Source: Neodontobutis hainanensis
Taxonomy: Eukaryota; Chordata; Actinopteri; Gobiiformes; Odontobutidae
Length of the DNA stretch: 64,000 bases
Assembly (NCBI GenBank): GCA_024349245.1
Contig: JALDNG010000048.1
Span: forward strand, 6,723,501-6,787,500
Direction: 5' to 3'
Numbering within the stretch: the first letter of the stretch is position 1; each line of letters opens with the position of its first letter. The notes below the pieces were generated by a model that searched no databases, was not told the origin of the DNA, and saw nothing but the letters and a program-made list of their open reading frames with translations. Below, piece by piece: positions 10,980-24,245 of the stretch. The position numbers were made by a program, and so were the translations under genes.

Positions 10980-12559
10980 GGATCAAAAGTACAAGCACAC
11001 AATTCATATAATGTTTAAATGAGTTTAAATTGTATTTCTTTGAATTTTAGAAAGACAATTTACTAATTGTGTAGCTTCTATTGATAAGGGGCTACTCAAA
11101 CTTCCTGCTTTAACATATACCCTTCTAAAACAAACGGCTGTTTTTGTGTTTTTGTTCTGGCACTAGAAATAGAGAATGGAAGACCCCCATCTAGACCAGC
11201 AAACCTCCTTTAGAACGAGGATATGACTCCACAGATATGGATCCACAACACAATGGCCGCCATTGGGTGGTTATCTGGATGGAAAAAAACAGAAAACAGA
11301 TCTTTTTTCCAGTGAATAACATCAAAAGTTTAACTGACCTCCATTAATCTTGAAGTTTGTCAGACCCATCATCACATCAATTATCTAAAATTACAAATGT
11401 AAACCTCCAATGTGCATTATCAAAGCTAACCTCTGACTAATGACAATATATTATTAATAATGATGTGAATAATTAAGATGGGATTTCGGTAAGACTTTAG
11501 AGTGCTGTATATTGATCATTAAGACAGGCTCCTGTCAGCTTTTACATTGGCTCCACTTTGGTGCAGAGCCCAAAAAAAATCACTCTAACAGAATCCAATA
11601 TTTCCAGCCCAGCGTCAGACTTGTTTGATTGTAAAGTGTGTATAGCTAGTTTAAAGAGTGCTGCAAAATGTTTAGAATCTGTTCTGTTACATGAAAGTAG
11701 AACTTATGAGGCTTGGGCATCATTCACTAAAATTAGGTAGACTTGGAAAAGACAAGCACCATTTAATAAAATGAAATAATTTGCGAGTACATTTGCTGGT
11801 TTGGCAGGCAGCTAGTGGCAGCAACCCTCTCTAAAGCCCCTGTCACACTGTGCAATTACAGTCAACAGAAGATGCTCCAGCAAGTGCACTGTTCTTTGTG
11901 GTTGTTTCTTTTACTTTGTTGAGTGTGTTTACAATGTAGATATTCAATCCACTTTTGCTTTAAGTCTATCTGTTAATCAGAGAAACCACACAGTCCAAGT
12001 TCCCACTATAAGCAACATTATTGAACTCTTATTCAAAAGCAGGAATAGTGCATCTGTTAGTGGAACTCTTGAATGTGGAGATAATAATGTTCTTCTAATG
12101 ACTCCGCTCTCCTTCATTAGTGAAGTGTTATTGCCACAACAACTGCCTTATTTTAAATAAAGCCCTTAGCTCTGTGTAATTGCTCACGAATGAAAAACAA
12201 AGACTACACTATGTTGGTGATCAGTTTGGCTTGTCATGGCGTAGATCTGGAAATACAAACCACAAAACTATGAGCAATGATCACAACAAATAACATTTAC
12301 AATGGCTCACTTTTCACTTATGCCTTTTTGGCTCAATTTTTTTTTATTTAACAAGGACTTTTCAATCACTTTTTTATGTGCCTCAGTGTTCTGCTTTTTT
12401 ACCTGATTAAGGCAGATCTCCAAAATGGATAGCACCAAAACAATCCTTACACATGATTGAACTATATCCACTTATATGTCATCAGAGAGGTGGCACAGCA
12501 GTTGATTAGAAGCTACTAGAAAATAGGAAACAGTTTGTGTAAAATTATTGCTATAAAGG
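10980..12559. other. Non-coding, no recognised feature
   Basis: Mixed AT-rich sequence. I recognise no repeat family, exon or RNA gene. Confidence 0.45.
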
Positions 12560-12564
12560 CAGAC

Positions 12565-12960
12565 ATGTAGAGTATTAGTTGTGGGGTTCCACAAAGTTTG
12601 GTAATTGGTCTTATTCTGTTTCTCCTGTACATTAATAATATTGTTCAGGTCTCTAAATCACTGAAGTGTATCTTATCTGTAGATGATACAACCATATTCC
12701 TTTTAACAAAAGTGTTAAAAATTGGTTTGAAAAGTTGTTGAAGCATCATTAAGCGTTGAAATAATGGAAATACAAAGAACAAAAGAAATAAAATTGTTCT
12801 TAGGTGTATAAATAGAGGAAAATTTGACCTGGAATGCACATACAAATTATATACAGGTAAAAATTTCCAAAACTATTGCTTTATTACTTTTATAGTTCCA
12901 TACGTGACCTACTGTGTGCAATATATTAATGTTGATTAATGAAAGGATGCTACATTTCTT
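12565..12960 (+). mobile_element. Non-LTR retrotransposon RT relic
   Basis: One frame reads GVPQSLVIGLILFLLYINNI and continues to LSVDDTTIFL (about 12,575-12,700). This matches the LINE RT block G-V-P-Q-G-S-x-L-G-P-L-L-F-L-L-Y-I-N-D-I followed by the F-A-D-D-T catalytic box, with F-A changed to S-V. Further on, IQRTKEIKLFLGV, ENLTWNAHI and KISKTIALL follow the usual order of the RT thumb region, in shifting frames with a stop. The element is inactive and both ends are gone. The clade cannot be fixed by eye (a Jockey/I-like group is plausible). Confidence 0.65.
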
Positions 12961-13885
12961 TAATAGGGATTTTGTAAGACGTCTATTTCCCAAAGTCAAA
13001 ATCAAACCCACAGTATGTCCAAATGGGCTATTTTTGATTCTGCTATTTAAAAGTGACTGCTTGTCCCTGTTAAAACTCCTGTGTGGCATGTTCGGACAGC
13101 TCTTATCATTCAGTCCGGGGTGTGTGTCTGGGACATGCATTGCGGGGGAGGATGGGAAGTCATTTCCAGATAATGGCAGGGTGCTGTCTCCTCTCTCCCA
13201 CTGTAGATTCACCATTTCATCAATTCAGCTGCAGACAGGCAACGCCCCCTCTGCCCACTGTCCACTTATCAGCTCAAACTACTGTTGCATTGCACTCCAA
13301 ACAACTGCTTCCCTGCACTAATCTCCTCCAGTCCCCCACAAGACATTTTCCATCTTGTTCCTTCTATATTTAACTCTACCCTTCATAACAGGCAAGTGAC
13401 ATCAGACTGTATGTTTTAATTCCATACAATGATACATGATTTATGAATATATGTTTAGAAAAATAGACAATGGCAATTCTGACGTTTAATCTATTGTTGG
13501 GTTAGGTGGAATAAGACAATACATGGCAATATAAAGACTTTTTTCTATAATGAGTGCTGAATACTGAGCACCCAAACCAAGTACCATGCACAGATTTCAA
13601 AGCCATATTGATTTGTTGTCAGCATCTTGTTTTGAAGGAGCCTGGTAGTGGCCCTTGAGACTCAAGAAGAAGATTCATTTGCAGTTTGCTTACTTTAATT
13701 GACAATAAAATGCTCCATAGAGAAAATAAGGGTAAGCATGGAGCAACACAACACAACAGTGAGTAAAGTATGGCAGTATCCTTGGTGTTTGCACCTGGAC
13801 AGTCCTACAGTGTACCATGTTTTGTCTTGTTTTTGTATAGTTTGATTTATGGAAATTTCCTAAGTGGCCTTTTGTGGCATTGTAC
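12961..13885. other. Non-coding, no recognised gene
   Basis: GC rises modestly at 13,080-13,350, where overlapping plus-strand frames of 96-135 codons occur. They lack any motif. No transposon is recognised. Confidence 0.4.
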
Positions 13886-13886
13886 G

Positions 13887-13888
<2 letters not shown>

Positions 13889-13951
<63 letters not shown>
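13889..13951 (+). repeat. (TTA)n microsatellite
   Basis: About 21 perfect TTA units. Translated, it gives an artificial leucine or isoleucine run, which should not be taken as protein. Confidence 0.95.
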
Positions 13952-14404
13952 AGTGGTTATACCTTTTTTGACATTATATGAAGACCCATAATTTAAATAA
14001 TCTTAGAACTAAAACTACCATATTGTAACACCCCTACAGCTACTGACCATTATGTTGAAATGATTGTTTATGCTGAAAAAAATGTTGTTTTATGTTCGAT
14101 TAAAGGTACTATGTGTAGCTTTTAGGCAAAAAAAAAGCTTGCTATGTATTCCTTTTTGACATATTCATGAATGGGATGAGTAAATTGATATGATTACTGT
14201 TCACTGTGGCTGCCTGAATTAGCCGGTATGCTCAATTTCATTTGGGCATTCAAGTTCAAATATCCCGCAAAAAATCTGCGAATGTGACGCTGTCACTCTA
14301 ATTGATGGATGTAAACAGCGCAACTACAATCTCCGGTGAAGGGTCATTAGAGATGAATTCTGCGGTCGGAGAGAAGCAACCAGTCTCCAGCACAACGCAA
14401 AACG

Positions 14405-14431
14405 CATTTACCATTTACCATTTACCATTTG
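14405..14431 (+). repeat. Short tandem repeat, 7-bp unit
   Basis: Three perfect copies of CATTTAC followed by a partial fourth. Confidence 0.85.
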
Positions 14432-17400
14432 ATTGACAATAGGCAAAACCAAGAGTAATTTTTTTTCTGCTCTTTACTATGAATATGCGCAAAAAAGGAA
14501 AGTTTGCCCAAAATTTAAGGCCGGCATGAAAATCAAAATACATCCGGCGTATGGAAAACCGAAAGCAATGGAAAAAAACAAACTTGGAAGATACATTTGC
14601 CATGTAAAGGCAAACAAAAAATGATATTATGTCCTTACCTAACCCAAACAGAAAGTCAGCCATTTTAGTATAAACCTGCATCACCTGAAAATCTATCACT
14701 CATTCAAAACCAAGAATGTATGGCCGAGACACTAATTTTGATTTGCTATGCCTCTTTTGAAATGTCATTAGGTAAAGTGTAGGATTTGTTACTTGTCATG
14801 GTCATTAATAAAGCAGAAGATCTATGACCATTTGAAATTGCAATATTTTATAAAATTATCGTTCACAAATTCAAGACCAAAGTATTCAACAGCATGTTAA
14901 TTTATATTCAGTGCATTTACATTTACCAGGCCTGTGCTCAATAAAAGGTCTGCTGATGAATGCAGAAGTCTTCTCTGGGAGAAGGAGGATATTGAAAGCA
15001 CCAAAGCTAATTTGGTCACAATGGGTGGTCCTGTGTTTAAACTGACCTCCAGCTTAATGAGGAAGTTTCAATGGGCAGAAACTTGAAGGGAATATGCATA
15101 TGCTTTCCCATTGTCTGGTATGTGTCGTGCAACACATATTGACGGCTACATAAAGACCAAAACCTTACTGCAAGTTTTTGGTTACCATAAAGCTGAACTG
15201 TGCTGCCAGCTTGCATTTGCTAGCAGTGCTGAGCAGACACCCAACTTTGATTAAAGGTGTTTATACTTGCCATGTTATCCAGTGTGACAATAGGCCTCGG
15301 TCCGACTCTGAGCCAAAGCCAAACAAGCACTAATGAGGACCAGGCTGGCCCACAGTCCCTCTGCTCTTTAAATGTGACATTGTGAATCAGGCTCACCAGA
15401 GCTGACAGAAATAGCCTGTTGTAGCTAGGTCACTTTTAGCCTTTTTTGCTGTTAAGCAGTTAACTTTGGAAGACTTTGTGGCACTCCATTGTTCAAGGGC
15501 AGTGAGGTAATCAAGAGCAGGAAGCTATGTTTGGAATTACTAGCAGCTAACGTTACAACTTCATTGATCAGGAAGCTTTTTGAAATGACGATATAGTTAA
15601 AATAGTCGTTTGTAACATGTTATAGAATCTTAACTCAACCTGCTATTTAACATCTGCTTCTTTTCAAAGATTTTAACTAGGTTTTAGAGATTTTTTTCAA
15701 CTCGTCTTGATGGGGGTGATTTAAGAGGTTCAAAATGTTTCCACAACCAGTTGATATTTGAGCTCAGGACTTGCCGGCATTACTGGCACGAACGTCCACT
15801 TGAATAAAGAGCCAGAGAGGTAGTAATAGAATAAGAGCAAAAAATTTACAAGCCTGGAGTTCACATCACGGCCCTGGCCGCGCAGCTCCACATCAAACCG
15901 GTTCCATTCCACCGCAGCGCCATGAAAATTGTGTTTGGGCGGAGAAAATTGACAGTGAGGCTAGCACAGGTTGTAACCCCGCTCAGGCGTCTAAGTTTGC
16001 AAAGTCAGCGCAAAGCATTTACAGTAAATAGAAGTGGACCCTTGTTATTTGTGCGGAAATGGTGCGGTTATTGCTATAAAAGGAATTGCACCCATCAACC
16101 CCCATGCAAAGAACCTAAATGTTTTAATCAATATTTGTTTTGTTGTTTACATGACACTGGGATAATTTTTATTATTGCCATTGTTGGACTGAAGCCAGAC
16201 TTTAATAAAATCCCTTTAATTAGACTCAACTTTGCCATTTGCAGTGGTAACAAGTACCATGCAACAAAATGGAGTTCAGCATCTAACCAGAAGTGCATTC
16301 ACCGGGATGGGGAAGTATGGGGAAGTGAATATAATTTTTTTCCATACCCTATGTATGACTCTATGAATACAAAGCACATACTGTCTATATAAAGTTGAAT
16401 ATTTGGTATTTACAGTATATAAAAGATACAAAGCAAAGTTCAGTAGTCCCATTAGATACCTGAGGTGAGATGCATCATTATTAAGCTGTCGGCAAAGTCC
16501 TTAACATTTTCCATTTGTACAGTGGTTGGTCTTCTCGAGGATGTTCTCTCTCCTCTTCTGTCTCTCTCTAGAGTAGACTGTCTGGTTTCAATCCAACAAC
16601 AAACTTAGGCTTCCTGATCAGCTAGCCTCACCAAAGTAAATGCCATCTCCCCTGCAAAGGCAAAGAGACTGAGAGGTATGAGTGACAGAGGTCATTTGTG
16701 AGCTGAAATTTCTCTTAGTCTAGCTAACGCAATTCTGCGATTCATAGTTGAGCCACTGCTGCATGTATACATCTTAGCTGCACAAAGGCTGGCCTCAGAG
16801 CTTTGCACATGCTCCACAGGTTTCTGCACAGAGCTTGCAAAGGTTACAGGCGAAGTAAACAAATGACAAAAGCAATCTGACCTGAGCCTGAGCTGATGAA
16901 GACATATATGCAGCTTGTTAAGACATTATCTCCTTGTATTGATCTTCTATGGGACAAAAGGGTCATAAAGAAAAACCTAGTTATAATGTATGTTGGATTA
17001 ATGTGCTACTTGGATCATGCTGTTTCCAAGTCTGTTTATCCAACTTTGTTATGTTTATGTACGTTCATTTGCAGAAATTAGGGTATTAACACTGCTTTTA
17101 AAAGGCAGACAATGGCAATAATATGTTTTCAACTGTTCTCAGTTTCCTCCTTTGCATCTATTCTCAGACAAGGACTCATTGAGTAAAAGCCTAATTGAGC
17201 GGAAGTGTAACTTGACAATGGCCTGCGTTTAAATGCAGTAAAAGACACACTTTAAAGCCATGTTTTTTGAAAATACACTGTAAAAATCAGACCTGCTGCT
17301 CTCCGAGAATGCAATTAGTGTCTATGTTTAACTAGAAAGTGCTGCAGTGCTTTATAAATATCTGTGGTACTTTTTGGTGAGCAACTAACAACATAAATTA

Positions 17401-19070
17401 TTCCGACCAATACTTTTCGCCCTTAATGAACTTCATGAATTCAACATAGTGAGAAATTAGGCAGTAAGGTTGAAAGTCTCAAGAAAAAGCAAAATGTGAT
17501 GCCACATTTTATTAGCCCACGTCTTTTCACTGTCAGCGGCAATAAGTCACCAAGTGCACCAAAGACTTGCTCCACTACAGTTGTAACCTTATATCTGATG
17601 CAGGGATAGTGAATGGACAAATGATCTTTCTTACAGTGATGTCTAATGCATTTTTATTAATATATTTGCCTCATCAGCTTTTCACCTCTACGGGCAGGCT
17701 TGTGTACTCTAAATGGAGAAAGGGAAGGGAGGACCAGACAAATGGCTTTTAAGAGGTCTTAGTGAGGGATGACGGCTGGAAGACTTATGGCTCAGCAAAA
17801 TTAGATCCATCAAGGAAAACAAAATCAAGAAAAAACTGTGGAACTTGCATTAGTCCAGACATAATGTAAAACAGGAAAACGGCCTCATGAATCACAACTG
17901 GTCACAATCATTTTCAAGAAATGTTGAGGAAGCAACACAGGGGTCGACAACTTTATCCGCTGAAATTTGTGTAGTAATAAATTTCAACTGGAAATATGCA
18001 ATAGGATATGGTTATTATGCAAAACATTTCATCTGGAAAAATGTTTAGTAGGTTGATACAATCTATTTTATTGGATTTTCAAGCAACTGCATTAGTTTAG
18101 GTGTTAATGCTAAAAAGTGCCCAAAATTAAAGTTGGTCCAGATTTAATAAAAGTCAGTTCATTTTGGTTGCAAAGCTAAGTTGTCACCAATTCTGCATAT
18201 TCCATTTTTCTTTATGTACTAGTTACTTTTGAATGTGTTAATTTTGCCCCATAAAGCAAATTTCAACAAACTTTATGCAGGAGACAATTTTAAAGCTTAA
18301 TAAGTGCCTGTGATATTGCAAAAAATAATTTATAAGTTATATTGCTGTTGTTTTAGGTTGGTTTGTAGTGTTGAGTTGGTAGCTTTTTTAAGTGCAGGTA
18401 AAGTAAGGGATTTCTGAAGCTCTATTGTCAAAACTGGATAGTGAATGACTAGTTTAGCTTACACCAAATAGCTTTTAAGTAATATAATTTAAGTTAAATG
18501 ATTAACTGGTTACACTGGCATGCCACTATGCGTGTTGTATTCTATTATAGTGTATTGCATTGCATTGTAAATACTGTCTTTGTCCAGAACCACTCTCTAG
18601 TTACAATTAATTGCACCATGTTTTTTGTGTTGCACATGAATTTGTGTCTAAATGTTGTGCACCACAATAGATCTAGACCACGCTTTGCACATGTGACACA
18701 ATTTTGATGTGGAGATTTTACCCAAAATATGTTGATTGATCTACTCACTAAGCAATAAGAAAGTTGCAATAATCCACTTAACAAAGTGCACACTCACATT
18801 CTTCATTTATGCATTTATCTCTTTGTTAGCAGAGTCTAGTTTTTATAAAGTGGGATTCTCAATTGTCGCGATGAGAAAAATGCATAACAGGTGTGTTTCC
18901 TTGAAATGTCACCAAGCTACTGAAGACTTTGAGTTGATTTTGCAGAAGTTTGAGGAAAAGGCAAGGAGTTTTTGAATGGACATCTTGAAAGGATACTTAC
19001 TATTTGTTTTGGCTTGAGTTTTCTATCAATATTGATCTTACACATTTCTCTTTTTTGGTGTATAAATTCA
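14432..19070. other. Non-coding, no recognised gene
   Basis: A long stretch without recognised repeats or exons. A 156-codon ATG-initiated frame at 15,922-16,392 has no recognisable motif and no splice or promoter context, so I treat it as chance. The block at 15,300-15,420 is compositionally complex and could contain a conserved element, but I cannot show it. Confidence 0.4.
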
Positions 19071-19074
19071 TCAT

Positions 19075-19165
19075 ATTGGTGTGCGCATGGGAGTGGTTAG
19101 CACTCCCGCCTCACAGCCAGAAGGTTGTGAGTTCAAACCCCGGCCGACTCACATATCCTCAGCCA
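19075..19165 (+). mobile_element. SINE head with pol III A and B boxes
   Basis: The A box TGGTTAGCACTC (19,094-19,105) and B box GGTTGTGAGTTCAAACCCC (19,123-19,141) are spaced as in a tRNA. The intervening CGCCTCACAGCCAGAAGG is the typical linker of the teleost SINE whose body begins GGCCTTTCTGTGTGGAG. That body is absent here: only the tRNA-derived head remains before unrelated AT-rich sequence. Other body fragments of this family lie at 26.1, 44.0, 58.0, 58.2 and 62.4 kb. Confidence 0.7.
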
Positions 19166-19439
19166 TTAACGCCTTTACAAATTTTAGTGTGATTAATTAG
19201 CAAATTCAATTGTTCACATAAGCTTGATATATTTTATTTTCAATAATCAGTATTATAAAGAGACCTTGCATGAAAGCCCAGTATTCCAAGGGCACAAAGA
19301 TAAAAAAAGTTAAATATAAGTTAGATTGGAATATACTGTAGGTGACTGGTTTCTTAAGTTAATTTGGAAGCTCACTCAGTCACCCTTCCTTATCAGTCAT
19401 TGTCAGTCCAACATAAAGACAGCTTCTTTAGCAACTTAA

Positions 19440-19920
19440 TGACCCCCGTTAACCTCCACAATGGGATCACATCACAATCATCGAAACATACAGCTGAGGC
19501 CCACTGCCAAACATCCGAGCTACAAATGGGGCCAAAGTGGCATTAGGCGTGTTCATGGGGTCAGCGCAGACTTTAGGCCAGCTCCCAAATATCCCCCATC
19601 GTTCTGCCAATTAAGCCATCACGGCGTGGCAGATGGTTTTGACGCTATCGGGGTCCGCGCTGCCCTCGTGCCCACGTCTCAAACCCCTCGCAGCCATCCA
19701 TCACTGGACGGGCTCTAATTAGCTTGTTATTCTGCCATGCAAACTATTCCAGGCGTCTGAAAGGGCCTCCTCATGTTTTGAATGACAGCGAACACATTGA
19801 GAGAGGGCAAATGGGAGGAGAAGAGGGAAGCCAATCACTGTGCATGCAGAATGGCATTTGAATAGCCTTTTCAGCACTCTACAGCTGCAATTATAGTCGC
19901 CCCTTTAGATTTTCTGGCAG
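19440..19920. promoter_or_regulatory. Candidate conserved non-coding element
   Basis: Nearly 500 bp of compositionally complex, CpG-retaining sequence with no repeat signature stands out from its AT-rich surroundings. It contains a homeodomain-type core TAATTAG (19,716-19,722) next to an octamer-like ATGCAAA (19,737-19,743). A second composite region lies at 19,800-19,910. This texture is typical of vertebrate developmental enhancers. Conservation itself is not visible here. The frames open through it on the plus strand show no protein family. Confidence 0.35.
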
Positions 19921-21380
19921 GATATTTTTCTCTTGTTTCTTCATCAATTGGTGCCATCAATTGACAAGTTAAGCTTGACAGAATAAAAGCTTGTGTGAAG
20001 TAGGTCAAAAAAGTCAGTTTGTCTTTGGCTAAATGTTGTCAGTGTAAAAATGAAGAAGTCTTTGGTTCAGGCAAAAAGGTTAAACAATTTCACCCATTGT
20101 CCGTTCAAACTGTTGTTGCATTGTACAAGTTAAGAGTCTTATCGACCATCGACCAGAAGGTCTCAGTTTTAAGTGTTTCCTAGACAAAAGCAGGGCACAC
20201 AAAATCATAATGTGAAGTGCACTGCCTAAACTCTTGAACTGTTTCACTAGTTACCCTGCAGGCATGTGGTCTGAAGGTCTACTGAGAGATGGCACACAGA
20301 ATATTATGGTTTCAAAATCAATCTGGCACAAATTCCATGGCTGCATCAAATCTAAACTGCATAACAACAATATGATAAGAAATCTAAAACAGAAGCAAAA
20401 TTCACAAACTTGGCAGACATTAAGATTAGACCAGACTTGTCTCTTTGATGGTCTGTCGAAAGTCAACCACAGTTCCGTCTCAGACAAAGACAAATCTGAA
20501 TGTTATCTTACAGGATTGGTATTTTAAAGAAATGGTAATGTACATTTCCATTGTTTACTTAGGCTCATACATTTCATCTCATTGTTCTGGCTCTGATTTG
20601 ATCTTGACTGAAGCTTGTTATTGTACGTTAATTAAAACTGTCCGCTACTCTAAAAAAACTGGGATGGGCGTGGTTTACCATATTTGTTCCATTTGAACAT
20701 TAAAATCAATCACTTCATCTTCTCTGTTGCAATGTGTCATTGTTGACAAATAAATACCTATTTATTTTGTTGCCTAGTCATAGAAATCCAAAAGGCCTAA
20801 AGTTTTTAAATATAGTACAAAACACGTTGGATACAGTGCAAAAATAAAATTCAGAAAATAGAACAAAAGTAATACAGATAAAAATGAACCATATATTTAC
20901 TCCACAAGATAGAGGTTTGTCTATCCCTCTAAAGCTGATGTTATTCTCTCCTCATCATGTTCTTGTCCTGGTGTCATACAGCAGCTTGCACCATACTGCT
21001 CCTTTTCCTTCCATCTTTCATTATCTCCCTCTGTTTTCCCCCGGACTGAAACCTTGCCAAAAACCCAATCTGCCCTCCCCTCTGCGCACATTTGGAGAGC
21101 ACCGTCCGTGTCGGTCAACACGTTGTCCCACAGGGCCTTCTGTCTCACCTCAACAGTGAGCGGGTCACGTCTTCAAGCACAACACCTGGCAGCTTTGAAA
21201 TATGTTGGACTTTGTGTACTTCCATACCACACATTCAGACATTTACATTATGAAAAAAGCATTCCAGAAAAAAGACACTCTTTATAAATTGAACAGTTTA
21301 ACATTGAGTATTTTTGTGTGTATACGATTTATTTGTTTTTATAAAATTTTGTAATGAATGAGGAATCATTGGCTTTGGAA
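19921..21380. other. Non-coding, no recognised gene
   Basis: No repeat recognised. The segment 21,030-21,180 is GC-richer with open frames on both strands, but it has no motif. Confidence 0.4.
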
Positions 21381-21384
21381 TTAG

Positions 21385-21460
21385 AGCAGGCCCTCCATTA
21401 ACCAGAGGGTTTGTGGTTCAATACCTTCTCTTCTACACTGTCAAAGAGCCCTATAGACGG
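21385..21460 (+). mobile_element. Possible SINE-head relic
   Basis: ATTAACCAGAGGGTTTGTGGTTCAATACC resembles a degenerate anticodon arm and B box (GGTTTGTGGTTCAATACC) of a tRNA-derived SINE. No body is recognisable downstream, so confidence is low. Confidence 0.3.
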
Positions 21461-22184
21461 GTTTGGTGACCTTGCTGTAAATGGAGTTTGTAAGAAGGAC
21501 TGGTTCAATGGTTCAAAATGAAGGACTGATCTGATTTTGTAGTTTCTGTAGAAACTACAAAATGGAACTCACAGCAAAGAACTGAGTGTAAAACTACCAC
21601 ACAAGTAAATACCCTAAACTCCACAAGTCTTTGTTTTATTTGTTGGTCTTCCTGAGTTTATTCAGACTTTTTCTGGAGGACCTCAATGTGTGACCAGAAC
21701 CCCCCCACCCAAATTTTTACACCAGAGATGATCTTTTGGAAACGTTAGTACAATCTCTGGATCACTATATGTGAACTACTGTATGTTAGGAGAGCTCCAG
21801 AGGAACTCCTGTGTGGGCGTGCCGAAGACAAAGTGAGCCAATGGTGTGCCGACGTGAGGAGCACAAAGAGGCAAAGAGCGACTATCTTCTAAAATCTCAG
21901 ATTCAGCGGATATCTTCCAGAATGTATTGGTAAGGGTGATCAGACAAATATAGATGTGTAAAAAGTGCTTAGCCATAAGGGTTTAGGTTACCAATAGGGT
22001 ATCATTATTAATGTTAAATTAGGGTTAGGGTTAAATGATTAAATTATAAAAGTAGAACTGTATTTGTTTTACTTCAAATTAAGTTCTTTCTGATAGCAGT
22101 AAATATTTCATATTGTTGGTACTGGTAAATGAAGTCCCTTTTGGCATATCCATCCACCTCAGCAACATAGTAGTCCCATCATTC

Positions 22185-22280
22185 CAGACTGGGACTGTGG
22201 ATAAAGTTGCTCCACAGGGGATTCTAACCCCCATTCTCCTGCACCCAGACCAGGTGCACTAACCTCTCCAACACAAAGAA
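22185..22280 (-). mobile_element. tRNA-like SINE head, reverse orientation
   Basis: On the minus strand, AGAGGTTAGTGCACCTGG (A-box-like) is followed about 25 nt later by GGGGGTTAGAATCCCC, a close B box. The order and spacing fit a pol III promoter of tRNA origin. No SINE body is recognised beyond it. Confidence 0.5.
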
Positions 22281-23430
22281 GCTACTGTATATTGCTGTTA
22301 CAGGTACACAGTGCATACACTTTTATAATGACACTGTTTCTGTAACAGCCGCTGTTCTGAAACCAGTCCAGCGGAAAGGCAAGCCTTTTATGGAGTTTTT
22401 TGTACCAAACCGCATTGTACTGACCCGACTCTACTATACCACAGTGGGAATGTAAAACATTATTCACTTCACATAATCATCATAATCTTATAGCCGCTTT
22501 AACATTCAACTTCTCTTGTTATTCTCTATTACATAGATTTAAATAAATAGAGTCCCAAATAAAGCAACGACACTAAAAACTAAGCATGCACTAAATTTGA
22601 TTTGTTAAAAATAGTAGAAATCACCATGGACAAGCAGTGTTGGTAGGGACCTAATTAGCCTCACAGATTTATGAACATTAAAATATGAGAAATTCTTCAC
22701 TTTCCATGTAACTTGACTGGATTTTTTTCCTCTGACAATCATGACTAATGAGTTTTCCAGATGTCTTGTTGAGTAGAACATGGTTTGCAGAAATTAAATG
22801 CATTGTTTTTGTAGCAATTAGCTGTCAAGGTTGTACTTGTAACATTTAATTTACATAAACAGAGTGTGCTTTGGTGTGAGTGAGCAGAACGCAAACAGAG
22901 ACTGTAGCAAAAAGGCAGGTGGTGGTAGCGTCACAGGTGTGCCACTTGAGTCACGTCGGTCTAAATTTTCTCCTCTTCAGTCACGACATGGCCCCACTCC
23001 ATCAAAAACAGCAGTGGGGCTTTTTATTGCCTCTATGGCTATATTGTTTCCCAATAAAGAAGGTCACAGCGAGACAAAGACTGATTTGTGAGACAGGTAA
23101 GAGGTGACCTCATGCTGTCAGCTTTGAGCCCAGATTCCTGCCAAAAACCTGTTGCATGCACAAGTGACGATTCAGTGAGTGTCTGTAGAAGGCAAATTTG
23201 AAAGTGTTCCACTGTATTACTGTTGATCTAGAAAACATGGGTAAGGTAATATTTAGCAATACTGTGCAACAGCTTTGTGCATGGTAAGTCCTAAAGACTG
23301 GTTTCCACTGGAGCAGTAGTACAGGTCAGCTCAGTAAGGCACACTTTTGTGTCGTAAGGATTATAAGGCATATTAAACATTTCTTTTGCCTTGCACAAAA
23401 GCTGGTGAGATTTGAGAGTTCACAAACATT
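22281..23430. other. Non-coding, no recognised gene
   Basis: No repeat family recognised. The region 22,860-23,150 is compositionally complex, and two overlapping open frames there show no motif. It could hold a regulatory element, but nothing decisive is visible. Confidence 0.35.
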
Positions 23431-23434
23431 TTTC

Positions 23435-24245
23435 TTATTTTGGATTCCCATTAGCTACCACACAGTGTTTGCTATTCTTCCTGTAAAACTATCAAACACA
23501 TACATATTTCAATACACAATGCAAGAAGTGCGAATTAAATAGAGCTCAGAAAAAAAAAATAAAAAAGGTTCACTGGCAAAGAATTGACAACATACCAACA
23601 ATAATTTACAGACCAAAAATGTATTTATTTTCTTTTTGAAAGAAAATCTTTTCTCAATATTTCTAATATTAAAAAGGGTAAGTAAATTCCATGCAACAGC
23701 TCCTCTGTAAAGAATAGTTGTTTTGATGAAATTGGATTATCAAATGCTTGTGGACACCTGGTGAGTTACATGCTTGTGGCAAAACCCATTGAATAAGATT
23801 TTCTCACAAAAAAAACTGGGCTTTTTTCTACCATAACTTGGTGCAGAAACATCAGCAGGCTTGATTGTAATTTGGCCTCCATAGTTAACCAAACTTATTG
23901 TGCATCTCCTTCACACAAGTGCTAAAATGACCCAAAAACAATTCTGTGCTATCTGAAATTATTTTAAGTGCTCCTGTGTAGCATTTGACCACTGGACAGT
24001 AATGTAGGTGTGATAATACAATACTTTGGACAACATTTTTCATCAGGTGGACAGAAGCAGAACATCTTTTAAACAGGAAAAGAAACTAACTAAAATCCAT
24101 CTTATCCTTCTTTCATGGTGATGTGATCTTGCGACCCACTGCATGTGTTGTGGCAGTTCTGGCAGATATGGATGTTTTAAGTTTTTTATGTTTAGCATAT
24201 AATAAATTTGATTGTCCCCTAAGGGAACTTTGTCTTTCTGATATC
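23435..24245 (-). mobile_element. Possible LINE 3'-region relic
   Basis: GGATTCCCATTAGCTACCAC followed by GCTATTCTTCCTG resembles a phrase that recurs in teleost LINE 3' regions (GGATCCCCATTAGCT and CTATTCTTCCTGGGG). An AT-rich stretch follows, including AAATTCCATGCAACAGCTCC, also reminiscent of that family. There is no coding signal. The identification rests on short phrases recalled from memory, so it is weak, and the right boundary is uncertain. Confidence 0.25.

Noticed and set aside
12914..13321. 135-codon frame, plus strand
   Set aside because: It begins inside the LINE relic and continues into unrelated sequence without any motif, so it is not a coherent gene.
13770..13952. Open frame ending in a poly-leucine run
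   Set aside because: The leucine run is the (TTA)n microsatellite.
15922..16392. 156-codon ATG frame, plus strand
   Set aside because: No recognisable motif, no promoter or splice context, and a composition like the surrounding non-coding DNA. A chance frame is the likelier explanation.
22019..22032. Telomere-like TTAGGGTTAGGGTT
   Set aside because: Only about two units, too few for an interstitial telomeric repeat.
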